From Roseomonas xinghualingensis (lineage in GTDB: Bacteria; Pseudomonadota; Alphaproteobacteria; Acetobacterales; Acetobacteraceae), in NCBI RefSeq assembly GCF_025791835.1, contig NZ_JAOXLP010000059.1, forward strand, positions 1-14,877: a stretch of 14,877 nt of DNA. Direction: 5' to 3'. Positions 14,869 through 14,877 of this stretch are shown here, in pieces. Made by a program: the position numbers and the translations under genes. Positions within the stretch are counted from its first letter, which is position 1. Each line of letters opens with the position of its first letter. The notes beneath the pieces were generated by a model, which saw nothing but the letters and a program-made list of their open reading frames with translations, searched no databases and was not told the DNA's origin.

Positions 14869-14877
14869 ATGGAGTAC
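14869..14877 (+). CDS. Start of a gene running off the window (IS110-type transposase suspected)
   Basis: ATG-GAG-TAC (Met-Glu-Tyr) with GAGGGA six bases upstream is a plausible gene start cut by the window edge. Met-Glu-Tyr is a common opening of IS110-family transposases. Nothing more can be read from three codons. Confidence 0.35.

Larger units (their letters stand above)
14752..14877 (+). mobile_element. Probable left end of an IS110-family element
   Basis: About 117 bases of non-coding sequence precede an ATG-GAG-TAC start at the window edge. IS110-family transposases frequently begin M-E-Y or M-D-Y, and their non-coding end upstream of the gene is known in the IS110 group to encode the bridge RNA. 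The leader is highly structured (see 14795-14868). With three codons visible the family call is tentative, and the outer tip of the element is not identified. Confidence 0.35.

Overview
The window is high-GC DNA from what is most likely an alphaproteobacterium, probably a Roseomonas-like member of the Acetobacteraceae. This rests on gene content only: Bug/TctC-type tricarboxylate-transporter binding proteins, a dipeptide/oligopeptide-type ABC binding protein, an IclR regulator, an amidase-signature enzyme and several IS families. No taxonomic marker gene is present, and Burkholderiales with many Bug proteins cannot be excluded.

Layout, left to right. 1-127 is the end of an IS21-family element (istA start on the minus strand) inserted into an aminotransferase gene, whose remainder occupies 128-1155. 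A perfect 27-bp/6-nt/27-bp palindrome (1344-1403) abuts a decayed alpha/beta hydrolase (about 1404-1960, minus). About 1961-2500 is unassigned and holds a 9-nt minisatellite coding for a Thr-Asp-Lys repeat. A Bug binding-protein pseudogene (about 2505-3112, minus) follows. An intact IclR regulator (3448-4236, minus) faces a short-chain dehydrogenase pseudogene (4344-4980, plus) across a spacer carrying a candidate operator. Then come an intact ABC peptide-type binding protein (5356-6951), an IS3-family remnant (about 6952-8006, minus), an amidase (8392-9816), an IS5-family transposase fragment (about 9992-10427, minus), an Asp/Glu/hydantoin racemase-superfamily protein (10450-11205) and an intact Bug binding protein (11295-12272). 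The right end is a pile of IS elements: an IS3-family fragment (12480-13006) broken by an IS1182-family element (13007-14751, transposase frameshifted), then a strongly structured leader and the first three codons of what looks like an IS110-family transposase (14869-14877).

Functionally the surviving genes look like parts of catabolic clusters for small carboxylates, amides or peptides: uptake binding proteins, an amidase, a racemase/decarboxylase-like enzyme and an IclR regulator. None is complete as a pathway, because permeases and partner enzymes are missing or broken. The dominant theme is genome decay: at least five IS families, nested insertions, small deletions that remove catalytic residues, and single-base frameshifts. 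I do not see a convincing new defence or biosynthetic system. The signals most worth following are the 60-bp perfect palindrome, the structured leader before the putative IS110 start (possible bridge RNA or translation shield), the IclR operator candidate and the single-cysteine racemase homologue.
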